Assembly (NCBI RefSeq): GCF_902499125.1
Contig: NZ_CABVPX010000020.1
Span: 87,392 to 151,391 of the forward strand
DNA: 64,000 nucleotides
DNA from: Burkholderia arboris
Lineage (GTDB): Bacteria; Pseudomonadota; Gammaproteobacteria; Burkholderiales; Burkholderiaceae
Direction: 5' to 3'
The translations under genes and the position numbers were made by a program. Position 1 is the first letter of the stretch, and each line of letters opens with the position of its first letter. The notes beneath the pieces were generated by a model. It was not told the origin of the DNA. It ran no database searches and saw only the letters and a program-made list of their open reading frames with translations. Positions 25,480-34,729 of this stretch are shown here, one piece after another.

Positions 25480-26775
25480 TCAGATCAGGCCGTCGAGCGG
25501 CAGGATGTCGACCGGGGTGCCCGCGTCGACTGCCGCGGTATCGTGGCCCAGGACGATGAAACAGTTGGCGGCCGCGAGGCCGCTCAACGATGCGGAGCTC
25601 TGCGAACCGGCCGGTGTGACATGCCAGCGGCCGTCGGCGGCGCGCGTCGCGATGCCGCGCAGGTATTCGGTGCGGCCGGGGCGTGTCTTCAGCGCATGCG
25701 TGCTGAGCGCCGTGTACATGGCCGGCGGCGGTGTCGGTGCGCCGGCCAGCGTCAGCAGTGCCGGGCGCACGATCGCGTAGAACGTCACGGCGGACGCGAC
25801 CGGATTGCCGGGCAACCCGAAGAACAGTGCGTGTCCGGCGCCGCCGGCCGCGCGAGCGAGCGTGCCGCAGGCGAGCGGGCGGCCGGGCCGCAGCGCGAGG
25901 CTCGCGAACGTCACGTCGCCGAGTGTCGCCATCACGTCGCGCGTGAAGTCGGCTTCGCCGACCGACACGCCGCCCGACGTGATTACCGCGTCGGCCTGCG
26001 CGGCGACGGCGTCGCGCAGTGCGGCTTCGAGCGCGGCCGGATCGTCGCGGACGATCCCGAGATCGATCGCGTCGACGTGCAGCCGTTCGAGCATCGCGAT
26101 CAGCATCCCGCGATTGCTGTCGTACAGCGTGCCGCGGCCGAGCGGCTCGCCGGGCTCGCGCAGTTCGTCGCCGGTCGAGAACACGGCGACGCGCACGCGG
26201 CGGCGCACCGTGACGTCGGTGCAACCGAACGAGGCGAGCAGGCCGAGATCGGACGGGCGCAGGATGCGGCCCGCGGCGAGCGCGCAGGCGCCGCGCGCGA
26301 GATCCTCGCCGGCCTTGCGGCAGTTCGCGCCGCGCGCGACGTCGTGCGCGGCAAAGCGGATCGTGTTGCCGTCGACGCGCACGCGCTCCTGCGGAATCAC
26401 CGTGTCGCATCCGGCCGGCATCGGCGCACCCGTCATGATGCGAACGCATGCACCGGCTGCCGTCACGCCGTCGAACGGATGGCCGGCGAACGCGGTGCCG
26501 GCGACCGTCAGCGCGACGTCGCCCTGCGGCGACGCGTGCGTGGCGCTGCCGTCGAATGCATAGCCGTCCATCGCCGAGTTGTCGTACGCGGGAATGTCGA
26601 ACGGCGCGTTCACGTCGGCCGCGAGCACGCGGTCGAGCGCGTCGCGCAGCGTCACCGTGTCGCACGCGTCGACCGGCACCGCGAAACGGCACGCGAGCGC
26701 CTGCGCGTCGGCGAGCGACAGCGGCGCATCGGAATCGGGTGCGGTTCGGGAGGCGGGCGAGGATTGCGTGATCAT
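25480..26775 (-). CDS. moeA: Molybdopterin molybdenumtransferase MoeA
   Basis: Inserts molybdate into adenylylated molybdopterin at the last step of Moco synthesis. The 431-aa length is slightly above E. coli MoeA (411). Motifs seen are NSAMDGYAF, IMTGAPMPAGCDTVIPQE, FSTGDEL, ITSGGVSVGEADF and FGLPGNPVASAVTF. The ATG at 26775 begins a short variable leader before the conserved domain. mobA and moaA lie upstream on the same strand, giving moaA-mobA-moeA order. Confidence 0.95.
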   Translation of the reverse strand: MITQSSPASRTAPDSDAPLSLADAQALACRFAVPVDACDTVTLRDALDRVLAADVNAPFDIPAYDNSAMDGYAFDGSATHASPQGDVALTVAGTAFAGHPFDGVTAAGACVRIMTGAPMPAGCDTVIPQERVRVDGNTIRFAAHDVARGANCRKAGEDLARGACALAAGRILRPSDLGLLASFGCTDVTVRRRVRVAVFSTGDELREPGEPLGRGTLYDSNRGMLIAMLERLHVDAIDLGIVRDDPAALEAALRDAVAAQADAVITSGGVSVGEADFTRDVMATLGDVTFASLALRPGRPLACGTLARAAGGAGHALFFGLPGNPVASAVTFYAIVRPALLTLAGAPTPPPAMYTALSTHALKTRPGRTEYLRGIATRAADGRWHVTPAGSQSSASLSGLAAANCFIVLGHDTAAVDAGTPVDILPLDGLI

Positions 26776-26885
26776 CAGTCGGACTGCGCCGCGAGGCGTA
26801 TCGGGTTCGTGGCCGGTGGCGCGAGGGGGGCCCTGGGCGCGGGTTGCGCGTGTGGCGGGCGCCGGGCGGGAACGGCGCGGGCGCT

Positions 26886-27503
26886 TCAGCGGCGGGCCAG
26901 CGCGGCGAGTTCCTGCCAGGAGTTGGCATTGTAAAACGCACGCTCGTCGCGAAACTCGACTTCGACCGTCTTGTGGCGTGCGTACCACGCACGCACCTTG
27001 CGGTCGCCGGCCGCGAGCCGGGCCGCCAGATCGTCGGCCAGCGACGTGCGCAGCAGCGCGAACGTCGGCTGCGGCGAGCGCACCTGCTGCGCGTCGACGG
27101 TCACGGCCATCGCGATGTCGGCCTGCTGGGCGTCGAGCGCTGCGTGCAGCCGTGCGACGAGGTCGGCGGGCAGATACGGCGTGTCGCACGGCGAGCTCGC
27201 GACGAGCGGCGCGCGTGCCGCCCGCAGGCCGGCGAGCAGGCCCGCGAGCGGGCCGGGGAAGTCGGGCGTTTCGTCGGCGACGATGCGCGCGCCGAACGGC
27301 GCACCCAGCTCGGCATAGCGATCGGCGTGGCGATTCGCGCTGATCAGCGTCTCGTCGACCTGCGGCGACAACCGGCGCAGCACGTGCAGCGCGAGCGGCG
27401 TGTCGTCGAGCAGTTGCAGGCCCTTGTCGACACCATCCATGCGCGTGCCGCGCCCGCCTGCGAGCAGCAGGCCGGCGATCGACGGAGAAGCGGAAGCGGG
27501 CAT
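26886..27503 (-). CDS. mobA: Molybdenum cofactor guanylyltransferase
   Basis: Transfers GMP from GTP to Moco to make the guanine dinucleotide form. A 205-aa protein with the nucleotidyltransferase signature LLLAGGRGTRMDGVDKGL, followed by PLAGLLAGLRAA and the metal-binding CDTPYLP. It sits 28 bases after moaA, so the two are likely cotranscribed. Confidence 0.94.
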   Translation of the reverse strand: MPASASPSIAGLLLAGGRGTRMDGVDKGLQLLDDTPLALHVLRRLSPQVDETLISANRHADRYAELGAPFGARIVADETPDFPGPLAGLLAGLRAARAPLVASSPCDTPYLPADLVARLHAALDAQQADIAMAVTVDAQQVRSPQPTFALLRTSLADDLAARLAAGDRKVRAWYARHKTVEVEFRDERAFYNANSWQELAALARR

Positions 27504-27531
27504 CGTACGAAGGCGGAAAGGGCGGCGTGCG

Positions 27532-28644
27532 TCAGCCGCCGATATAGGACATTTCGACGCGCTTGCCGGCGCCGTCGGGCAGGGCTTCGGCCGACGCGCT
27601 GCCCCGCAGCTGCGAATAACGGTCGGTACGGGCCTGCCAGATGCGCGCGATCGCGGTCGCGATTTCGGTATCGCTCGCGCCGCCGCGCACGAGCGCGCGC
27701 AGGTCGTGGCCGGTCGATGCGAACAGGCACAGGTACAGCTTGCCTTCGGTCGACAGCCGCGCACGCGTGCAGTCGCCGCAGAAGGCCTGGGTGACGCTCG
27801 AGATCACGCCGATCTCGCCGCTGCCGTCCGCATAGCCCCAGCGCTGTGCGGTTTCCGCCGCCGTGTGCGGCTCGAGCGGCACGAGCGGGAAATGTTCGGC
27901 GATCCGTGCGACGACGTCGGCCGACGGCAGCACCTCGGTCATGTTCCAGCCGTTCGACGTGCCGACGTCCATGTATTCGATGAAACGCAGGATCACGCCG
28001 GTGCCGCGGAAACGCTCGGCCATCGGCAGGATCTCGCTGTCGTTGGTGCCGCGCTTCACGACCATGTTGACCTTGACCGGCGCGAGGCCCGCGGCCTGCG
28101 CGGCAAAGATGCCGTCGAGCACGTCGGCGCTCGCGAATTCGGCATCGTTCATGCGCTTGAACAGCGTGTCGTCGAGCGCGTCGAGGCTGACCGTCACGCG
28201 CGTGAGCCCGGCGTCCTTCAGCGCGCGCGCCTTGCGCGCGAGCAGCGAGCCGTTGGTCGTCAGCGTCAGGTCGAGGGGGCGGCCGGCGTGCGTCGTCAGG
28301 CGCGCAAGGCGCTCGATCAGGAATTCGAGATTCTTGCGCAGCAGCGGCTCGCCACCCGTGATGCGGATCTTCTCGACGCCGTGTGCGACAAAAAGCCGCG
28401 CCACACGTTCGATTTCCTCGTGCGTGAGCAGCGCGCTGTGCGGCAGAAACGGGTAGTCCTTGTCGAAGACCGCACGCGGCATGCAGTACACGCAGCGGAA
28501 GTTGCAGCGGTCCGTCACCGAAATGCGGAGGTCGCGCAGCGGCCTGGCGAACGTGTCGGCCAGCGTGCCGTCAGGGGCATGCGCGACGCCGGAGACGTCC
28601 GGCATCCCGCTGACGTCGGCGAGAGGAATGATGCGTCGGGACAT
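27532..28644 (-). CDS. moaA: GTP 3',8-cyclase (radical SAM)
   Basis: Starts Moco synthesis by rearranging GTP with MoaC. The 370-aa protein has the radical-SAM cysteines in CNFRCVYCMP, the GGEPLLR motif, the C-terminal second cluster region FCGDCTRARLS plus a further cysteine in LYLCLF, and the essential terminal Gly-Gly (SYIGG). A 40-residue N-terminal leader is longer than in E. coli (329 aa). moaC is not in this window. Confidence 0.96.
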   Translation of the reverse strand: MSRRIIPLADVSGMPDVSGVAHAPDGTLADTFARPLRDLRISVTDRCNFRCVYCMPRAVFDKDYPFLPHSALLTHEEIERVARLFVAHGVEKIRITGGEPLLRKNLEFLIERLARLTTHAGRPLDLTLTTNGSLLARKARALKDAGLTRVTVSLDALDDTLFKRMNDAEFASADVLDGIFAAQAAGLAPVKVNMVVKRGTNDSEILPMAERFRGTGVILRFIEYMDVGTSNGWNMTEVLPSADVVARIAEHFPLVPLEPHTAAETAQRWGYADGSGEIGVISSVTQAFCGDCTRARLSTEGKLYLCLFASTGHDLRALVRGGASDTEIATAIARIWQARTDRYSQLRGSASAEALPDGAGKRVEMSYIGG

Positions 28645-28727
28645 GGTGAATGAAGTGCGAACCAGACTTCTATTTTAGCCGCAAGCGGCCGGCTGGTCCG
28701 GTGGGCGGAAACCCGCAGCGCGGACAT

Positions 28728-28756
28728 GAAAAAGCCCGCCGGGGGGCGGGCTTTTC
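28728..28756 (-). terminator. Terminator downstream of rne
   Basis: On the minus strand AAAAGCCCGCC pairs with GGCGGGCTTTT around a four-base loop, followed by a T-run. It separates rne from moaA. Confidence 0.8.
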
Positions 28757-28774
28757 CTGGTCAGGCGATGCGAC

Positions 28775-31700
28775 TTAGTGATGCGTCGTTTCGACCTGCT
28801 GCATCGGGGCCGTATCGGCCGGCGGCAGCGTCTTGCGTTCGCGCGGCACGCGGGCTGCGCGCGGAAGTTGCGACGCGGCTTCCTGCGCAGCTGCGAACTT
28901 GTCGGCGTCCGTGTTCACCCAGACGAGGCCGGCTTGCTCCAGCACGACATCCAGGCTCGCCGAAGCGGGCGCGGCTGCCGATTGCGCGGGAGCCGGTGCC
29001 GGTGCCGGTGCTGCGACGGCCTCGACCGGTGCAGCTTCGACCGGTGCCGGCTCGACAGCCACCGGAGCGGCTTCGGTCGTCGCGGCCGGTGCGGCTTGCT
29101 CGACGGGTGCGGATTGCGGCGCCTCGACAGCGGCCGGGGCCGCCGCCGGGACTGCCGGCACTTCGAACGCGTCGGTCGGCGAAACCGCGACCGGTGCCGG
29201 GCCGCTTTCCACGACGGCAGGGGCGACCGGTGCCGGTTCTGCTGCCTGGACAGCGACGGCGGGCTCGGCCGGGGCGGCCGGAGCGGCTTCGGCGTGTGCC
29301 GGTGCCGGCTGGGCTTCGACCGCGACCGGGGCAGCATGCTGCTCGACGACGGCTTCCACGACGACGGCGCTTGCCACGGCTGCGACGACTGCCGGTGCGG
29401 CCGTGTGGGCCGGTTCGGCGGCAGCCGGTGCTGCCTGCGTCACGGTTTGCACGGCGGCTTCGTCATCCGCGCCTTGCTCGGCCTGGTCGACGATTGCGCC
29501 GTCTTCCTCGCGCTCGCGACGACCGCCGCGGCGGCCGCGGCGGCGGCGGCGGCGTTCTTCGCCGTCACGCGCGCCGGCTTCCGTATCGGCTGCCAGCTCG
29601 GCGTCGGGCAGGGCCTCTGCAACGGCCTTGTCGTCTTCCGCTTCCGGGTGGTTTTCGCCACGGGTGACGGTTTCGAGCGTGGCCGCATGCTGAGTCGGCT
29701 TGCGGCGCTCGCGACGCTCGCCGCGTTCCTGGCGCTCGCCACGGCCGCCTGCCTCGACGCCTTCCGGCTGCTCGGCACGCTCGCGCGGCTCGCGGTTTTC
29801 GCGCGGCTCACGGCTTTCACGCGGCTCACGGCCTTCACGCGGCTCGCGGCCTTCGCGCGGTTCGCGACCTTCGCGCGGGCCACGGCCCTCACGACCTTCG
29901 CGGTTTTCGCGACCTTCACGCGGTTCACGGCCTTCACGCAGTTCACGACCCTCGCGCGGCTCGCGGCCTTCACGCGGCTCGCGCACTTCCTTGCCTTCGC
30001 GCTCCTGGCGTTGCGGCTGGCCACGGCCTGCCGCTGCCTGGTCGCGGCCGCCTTGCGCCTGCTGCGTGCCGCCGCGACGGTTGCGGTTGCGATCGCCGCC
30101 GCGCTGCTCGGTCTTCTCGGTCCGCTCGCGGGCCGGGCGGGCTGCCTGCTCCTTCGCCGGTGCCGGAGCAACCGGTGCGGGCGCCGGTGCCGGCGACACG
30201 CCGAACAGGCCCTTCAGCCAGCCGATGAAGCCGCCGCTTGCCGCGGCGACAGGGGCGGGCGCGGCAACCGGTTCGACCGGGCGCTGCGGTGCCGGGCTCG
30301 GGGCCGGACGCTCGGGCGTGATGCCCTTGACCGCGGCTTCCTGCTTCGGCTTCACTTCTGCGGCGCGCTTGCTGTAGCCGGTTTCCGACTCGAGTTCGCG
30401 AGCGGCTTCCTCGGCCATCTTCCACGACGCGCGCGGATCGTCGAGGCGCGCATCGTCGTGACGCAGGCGCTCGAGCTTGTAGTGCGGCGTATCGAGGTGC
30501 TTGTTCGGGATCAGCACGATGCCGACCTTGAAGCGCGATTCGATCTTGTTGATTTCCTGACGCTTTTCGTTGAGCAGGAAGGCGGTCACCTCGACCGGCA
30601 CCTGGCAGTGGATCGCCGCGGTGTTTTCCTTCATCGCTTCTTCCTGAATGATCCGCAGGACCTGCAGTGCGGACGATTCGGTGTCGCGGATGTGGCCGGT
30701 GCCGTTACAGCGCGGGCACGTCACGTGGCTGCCTTCCGACAGGGCCGGACGCAGGCGCTGGCGCGACAGTTCCATCAGGCCGAAGCGGGAGATCTTGCCC
30801 ATCTGCACGCGCGCACGGTCGTGCTTGAGCGCGTCCTTCAGGCGTTGCTCGACTTCACGCTGGCTCTTGGCCGATTCCATGTCGATGAAATCGATCACGA
30901 TCAGGCCGCCGAGGTCGCGCAGGCGCAGCTGGCGGGCGACTTCGTCGGCCGCTTCGAGGTTCGTGCGGGTCGCCGTTTCCTCGATGTCGGCGCCCTTGGT
31001 CGCGCGCGCCGAGTTCACGTCGATCGCGACGAGCGCTTCGGTGTGGTCGATCACGATCGCGCCGCCCGACGGCAGCGGCACCGTGCGCGAGTACGCGGTT
31101 TCGATCTGGTGCTCGATCTGGAAGCGCGAGAACAGCGGCACGTCGTCGTGGTAGCGCTTCACCTTCGCGACGTTGTCCGGCATCACGATGTCCATGAATG
31201 CGCGGGCCTGATCGTGGATTTCGTTCGTATCGATCAGGATTTCGCCGATATCGGGCTGGAAATAGTCCCGGATCGCGCGGATCACGAGGCTCGATTCCAG
31301 GTAGATCAGCATCGGCTGGCCGGCATTGCCGCTTTGCGATGCCGCTTCGATCGCGCGCCACAGTTGCAGCAGGTAGTTCAGGTCCCACTGCAGTTCCTCG
31401 GCGCTGCGGCCGATGCCCGCGGTACGGGCGATCATGCTCATGCCGTCCGGAATCTGCAGCTGCGCCATCGTTTCACGCAGCTCCTGACGCTCGTCGCCTT
31501 CGATCCGGCGCGACACGCCGCCGCCGCGCGGATTGTTCGGCATCAGCACGAGGTAACGGCCGGCGAGCGAGATGAAGGTGGTGAGGGCGGCGCCCTTGTT
31601 GCCACGCTCTTCCTTCTCGACCTGGACGATCAGCTCCTGGCCTTCGCGCAGGGCATCCTGGATGCGCGCGGAGCGCATGTCGATGCCTTCCTTGAAGTAC

Positions 31701-31927
31701 TGGCGGGCGACTTCCTTGAACGGCAGGAAGCCGTGGCGGTCTTCGCCGTAGTTGACGAAGCACGCTTCGAGCGACGGCTCGATGCGGGTGATGACACCTT
31801 TGTAGATATTGCCTTTGCGCTGTTCGCGCCCGGCTGTCTCGATGTCGATGTCGATGAGCTTTTGCCCATCGACGATGGCGACGCGCAGCTCCTCCTGCTG
31901 CGTCGCATTGAACAGCATGCGTTTCAT
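28775..31927 (-). CDS. rne: Ribonuclease E
   Basis: The main endoribonuclease of mRNA decay and rRNA/tRNA processing, and scaffold of the degradosome. The 1050-aa protein starts MKRMLFNATQQEELRVAIVDG. An S1 domain follows (about 35-120), then the catalytic aspartates in VAIDVNSAR and VIDFIDM, and the Zn-link CPRCNGTG. After residue about 520 the sequence is low complexity: Pro/Ala linkers, about 25 Arg-Glu-Pro/Gly repeats (REPREGREPREG type), then a long Ala/Val/Pro/Glu region. These arginine-rich stretches match the RNA-binding half of RNase E. It is divergent from rluC, as in many proteobacteria. Confidence 0.96.
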   Translation of the reverse strand: MKRMLFNATQQEELRVAIVDGQKLIDIDIETAGREQRKGNIYKGVITRIEPSLEACFVNYGEDRHGFLPFKEVARQYFKEGIDMRSARIQDALREGQELIVQVEKEERGNKGAALTTFISLAGRYLVLMPNNPRGGGVSRRIEGDERQELRETMAQLQIPDGMSMIARTAGIGRSAEELQWDLNYLLQLWRAIEAASQSGNAGQPMLIYLESSLVIRAIRDYFQPDIGEILIDTNEIHDQARAFMDIVMPDNVAKVKRYHDDVPLFSRFQIEHQIETAYSRTVPLPSGGAIVIDHTEALVAIDVNSARATKGADIEETATRTNLEAADEVARQLRLRDLGGLIVIDFIDMESAKSQREVEQRLKDALKHDRARVQMGKISRFGLMELSRQRLRPALSEGSHVTCPRCNGTGHIRDTESSALQVLRIIQEEAMKENTAAIHCQVPVEVTAFLLNEKRQEINKIESRFKVGIVLIPNKHLDTPHYKLERLRHDDARLDDPRASWKMAEEAARELESETGYSKRAAEVKPKQEAAVKGITPERPAPSPAPQRPVEPVAAPAPVAAASGGFIGWLKGLFGVSPAPAPAPVAPAPAKEQAARPARERTEKTEQRGGDRNRNRRGGTQQAQGGRDQAAAGRGQPQRQEREGKEVREPREGREPREGRELREGREPREGRENREGREGRGPREGREPREGREPREGREPRESREPRENREPRERAEQPEGVEAGGRGERQERGERRERRKPTQHAATLETVTRGENHPEAEDDKAVAEALPDAELAADTEAGARDGEERRRRRRGRRGGRREREEDGAIVDQAEQGADDEAAVQTVTQAAPAAAEPAHTAAPAVVAAVASAVVVEAVVEQHAAPVAVEAQPAPAHAEAAPAAPAEPAVAVQAAEPAPVAPAVVESGPAPVAVSPTDAFEVPAVPAAAPAAVEAPQSAPVEQAAPAATTEAAPVAVEPAPVEAAPVEAVAAPAPAPAPAQSAAAPASASLDVVLEQAGLVWVNTDADKFAAAQEAASQLPRAARVPRERKTLPPADTAPMQQVETTHH

Positions 31928-32649
31928 GAACGACTCCAGGCGGCTCCGCTGCCGGCGCCTCGCGGTTGTCAGGCGCGAGGGCGGGAACGACGGCAGGCCG
32001 CACCTTGTTGTGTTGTCACAAGCACGCTGGAGCGGGAACGATGGCGGGGAGAATTGCCTGAAGAGGCGCTTGGGCCCGAAACATGGGGCCGGCGGCCATA
32101 GGGCACCTGCGAATACGGTTTCAAAGCACGGCGTTCACACACCGCACGCTGCAAAAGCGCGCTAAGCCTGAGTCCGGGCATTGCCACGGGCGCGCGCAAT
32201 GCGTCGCGCGCACCGACGGGCGGCAGATGCTGCGGCTTGGGCCGCAGCGGGGAGTATCGAATCCAGCCCGACTTTCCCGCTTGGGGTGTACTTCCCTGGT
32301 TTGACGTCGCCAAGCCCCGCACGCTTCGCGGGACCAAATCGGGCGCAACGCCGTAATTTTCGCAACCGGCAGCCTGCGGACGCACCTCGCGCCGTCGGGC
32401 TGCCGATCAAATTCTTTTCAACCAACTTTCCGTTACCGCGGCGCCTTGCCGACCGAATCCGCCTGTGGGCGCGATCCTTGCCGACGGGCGGCGCCGTGCG
32501 TGCAACTTGCTGCATCTCTTTGATTAGGGGCGAGCAGCAGACCCCCGGCGCAAGTAAAATAACGGTTTCCGCTTGCGCCTTGCCCGACTCGGTCGGGGCC
32601 GGCCGGTCAGGCCACCCTCAACGTCAGGCTGGGCAAAATTATATTCAGT
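31928..32649. other. Divergent rne/rluC intergenic region with multiple hairpins
   Basis: A 720-base gap with no credible gene. On the rne side it can form several stems, including GCTGCGGC-TTGG-GCCGCAGC (32229-32248) and CGGCAGCC with GGCTGCCG (32367-32374, 32398-32405). Close to rluC, TATATT lies just before the start and TAAAAT further upstream; neither has a good -35. In E. coli the long rne leader folds and lets RNase E regulate its own mRNA; a similar role here is inference. Confidence 0.6.
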
Positions 32650-33654
32650 ATGAATGAGTTAGGCAAAATATCCCAGAATTCAGTCGCAAGCGGCCAGGTA
32701 TCGATGATCGAGATCGACGAAAACTCGGCCGGTCAGCGGATCGACAACTTCCTGTTGCGCGTCTGTAAAGGCGTGCCGAAAAGCCATATTTACCGGATCC
32801 TCCGCAGCGGCGAAGTACGCGTGAACAAGGGTCGGATCGATGCGCAGTACCGCCTGGCCCTGGGCGACATCGTCCGCGTGCCGCCCGTGCGCGTGGCGGC
32901 GGCGGACCTCGCGCGCGCCGACACGCTCATCGTGCCGCCGGCCAATTTCGACGTGCTGTACGAGGACGACGCGATGCTCGTCATCGACAAACCGGCCGGC
33001 GTCGCGGTCCACGGCGGCAGCGGCGTCGCGTTCGGTGTGATCGAGCAGATGCGCCAGGCGCGCCCGCGCGCGAAATTCCTCGAACTCGTGCACCGGCTCG
33101 ACCGCGAGACGTCCGGGGTCCTGATGCTCGCGAAGAAGCGCACGGCGCTGGTCGGCCTGCATGAGCAGATCCGCGAGAACCGGATGGACAAGCGCTACTT
33201 CGCGTGCGCGCACGGCGAATGGCAGCCCGACTGGGGCCGCCGCCGCGCGGTGAAGGCGCCGCTGTTCAAGTATTCGACTCCGGAAGGGGAGCGCCGCGTG
33301 CGCGTGCAGGACGACGGGCTGCCGTCGCATACGGTGTTCAACCTCGTCGACCGCTGGTCCGACTATGTGCTCGTCGAAGCGGAACTCAAAACGGGTCGGA
33401 CCCATCAGATCCGCGTGCACCTCGCGCATCTCGGCCTGCCGATCGCCGGCGACGCCAAGTATGGCGATTTCGCACTGAACAAGGCGCTGGCGCGTGCGAA
33501 CGCGCAACCGTCGCTGAAGCGGATGTTCCTGCATGCGCACCGGCTGCGGCTTGCCCATCCGCTGACTGGCGAGGCGCTGCAGTTCGACGCGCCGCTGCCG
33601 GACGAATGCCGGCGCTTCCTCGATCAACTCAGCGCATTGCGCGATACCGCCTGA
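32650..33654 (+). CDS. rluC: 23S rRNA pseudouridine synthase C
   Basis: Modifies 23S rRNA at U955, U2504 and U2580 in E. coli. A 334-aa protein with an S4 domain at about 20-85 (SAGQRIDNFLLRVCKGVPKS) and the catalytic motif HRLDRETSG, whose aspartate is the nucleophile. FNLVDRW and the TGRTHQIRVHLAHLG motif complete the RluA-family core. The ATG at 32650 has no clear ribosome site; the ATG at 32704 follows CCAGG and would remove 18 residues. Confidence 0.95.
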   Translation: MNELGKISQNSVASGQVSMIEIDENSAGQRIDNFLLRVCKGVPKSHIYRILRSGEVRVNKGRIDAQYRLALGDIVRVPPVRVAAADLARADTLIVPPANFDVLYEDDAMLVIDKPAGVAVHGGSGVAFGVIEQMRQARPRAKFLELVHRLDRETSGVLMLAKKRTALVGLHEQIRENRMDKRYFACAHGEWQPDWGRRRAVKAPLFKYSTPEGERRVRVQDDGLPSHTVFNLVDRWSDYVLVEAELKTGRTHQIRVHLAHLGLPIAGDAKYGDFALNKALARANAQPSLKRMFLHAHRLRLAHPLTGEALQFDAPLPDECRRFLDQLSALRDTA

Positions 33655-33659
33655 ACCGC

Positions 33660-34319
33660 ATGGCCCGACAGCAATTTGACCTGATCGTCTTCGACTGGGA
33701 CGGCACGCTGATGGATTCGACTGCGCACATTGCGCACAGCATCCAGGCCGCATGCCGCGATCTCGGCCTGCCTACGCCGTCCGACGAGGCGTCGCGCTAC
33801 GTGATCGGCCTCGGCCTGCGCGATGCGCTGCAGATTACCGCTCCGACCCTCGATCCATCCGAGTACTCGCGACTCGCCGAGCGCTACCGCTATCACTATC
33901 TGCTCGACGACCAGCGCATCGAGCTGTTCGCCGGCGTGCGGGAACTGCTCGCCGAGCTGCGCGATACGGGCTACCTGCTCGCGGTGGCGACCGGCAAGGG
34001 GCGGGTGGGGCTGAACCGCGTGCTCGACCAGTCGAAACTGACGAGCCTGTTCGATGCGACGCGCTGCGCGGACGAGACGTTCTCGAAACCGCACCCGGCG
34101 ATGCTGCACGAGTTGTCGCGGGAATTGGGGCAGGACCTGGCGCGCACCGTGATGATCGGCGATACGACGCACGACCTGCAGATGGCCGCGAGCGCCGGTG
34201 CGGCGGGCGTCGGTGTCGCGTATGGCGCGCACACGGCCGATGCGCTGGCGGCGCTCGCGCCGCGCTTTGTTGCGCCCGATGTCGCGGCGCTGGCCGCATG
34301 GCTGCGGGAGCACGCATGA
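33660..34319 (+). CDS. HAD-family phosphatase (Gph-like)
   Basis: A 219-aa haloacid-dehalogenase hydrolase. Motif I is FDWDGTLMDST, motif II lies in AVATGKGR, motif III is the lysine in FSKPHP, and motif IV is MIGDTTHDLQMA. It resembles phosphoglycolate phosphatases and pyrophosphatases of the same subfamily, and often follows rluC in proteobacteria. The start is only a few bases after the rluC stop, and the end overlaps the Rieske gene in ATGA, so the three are one operon. Confidence 0.9.
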   Translation: MARQQFDLIVFDWDGTLMDSTAHIAHSIQAACRDLGLPTPSDEASRYVIGLGLRDALQITAPTLDPSEYSRLAERYRYHYLLDDQRIELFAGVRELLAELRDTGYLLAVATGKGRVGLNRVLDQSKLTSLFDATRCADETFSKPHPAMLHELSRELGQDLARTVMIGDTTHDLQMAASAGAAGVGVAYGAHTADALAALAPRFVAPDVAALAAWLREHA

Positions 34320-34717
34320 GCGCGGCGCCGGACGCCGTGCGCGTGTGCGCATCGGACGCGCTGAGCGACGGCGGCGCCGGCGTGCGCGTCGATGCGACGC
34401 TGCGCGGCGAGCAGGCCGTCGTGTTCTTCGTGCGCTACGACGGTCGTGCGTACGGCTACCTGAACCGCTGCGCGCACGTACCGATGGAACTGGACTGGGC
34501 CGAAGGGCAGTTCTTCGAGTCGTCGGGTCTCTATCTGATGTGCGCAACGCACGGCGCGATCTATGCACCGGATACCGGCAAATGCGTCGGCGGCCCGTGC
34601 CGCGGCGGCCGTCTGCGGCCGGTCGAGGTCGACGAACGCGACACGCCCGACGGCCGTGCGGTATTCTGGGTGCCCGATGCCGACCTGCATCCCGCCACTC
34701 CCGCCACGACCGACTGA
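34316..34717 (+). CDS. Rieske [2Fe-2S] domain protein
   Basis: A 133-aa single-domain Rieske protein. The cluster ligands are visible as CAHVP (C-x-H) and CATHG (C-x2-H), about 20 residues apart. There is no membrane anchor or catalytic domain, so it is a soluble ferredoxin-like electron carrier. Its partner is unknown. It is translationally coupled to the HAD gene and 12 bases ahead of sppA. Confidence 0.9.
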   Translation: MSAAPDAVRVCASDALSDGGAGVRVDATLRGEQAVVFFVRYDGRAYGYLNRCAHVPMELDWAEGQFFESSGLYLMCATHGAIYAPDTGKCVGGPCRGGRLRPVEVDERDTPDGRAVFWVPDADLHPATPATTD

Positions 34718-34729
34718 CGACACCACTGC

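Noticed and set aside
25169..26992. In-frame extension fusing the GNAT gene to a frame inside moeA
   Set aside because: The acetyltransferase domain begins near 25168; the rest is a shadow of moeA and the small membrane gene.
29750..29990. Short tandem-like DNA repeats that at first resemble a CRISPR or satellite array
   Set aside because: They are imperfect in-frame codon repeats of the RNase E Arg-rich region, without constant-length spacers.
28778..32101. An open frame of over 1100 codons on the plus strand, antisense to the whole rne gene
   Set aside because: It is antisense to an unmistakable RNase E and its product is Arg/Cys/His-rich nonsense without domains. Strong GC bias and the repetitive rne sequence keep the opposite strand free of stops.
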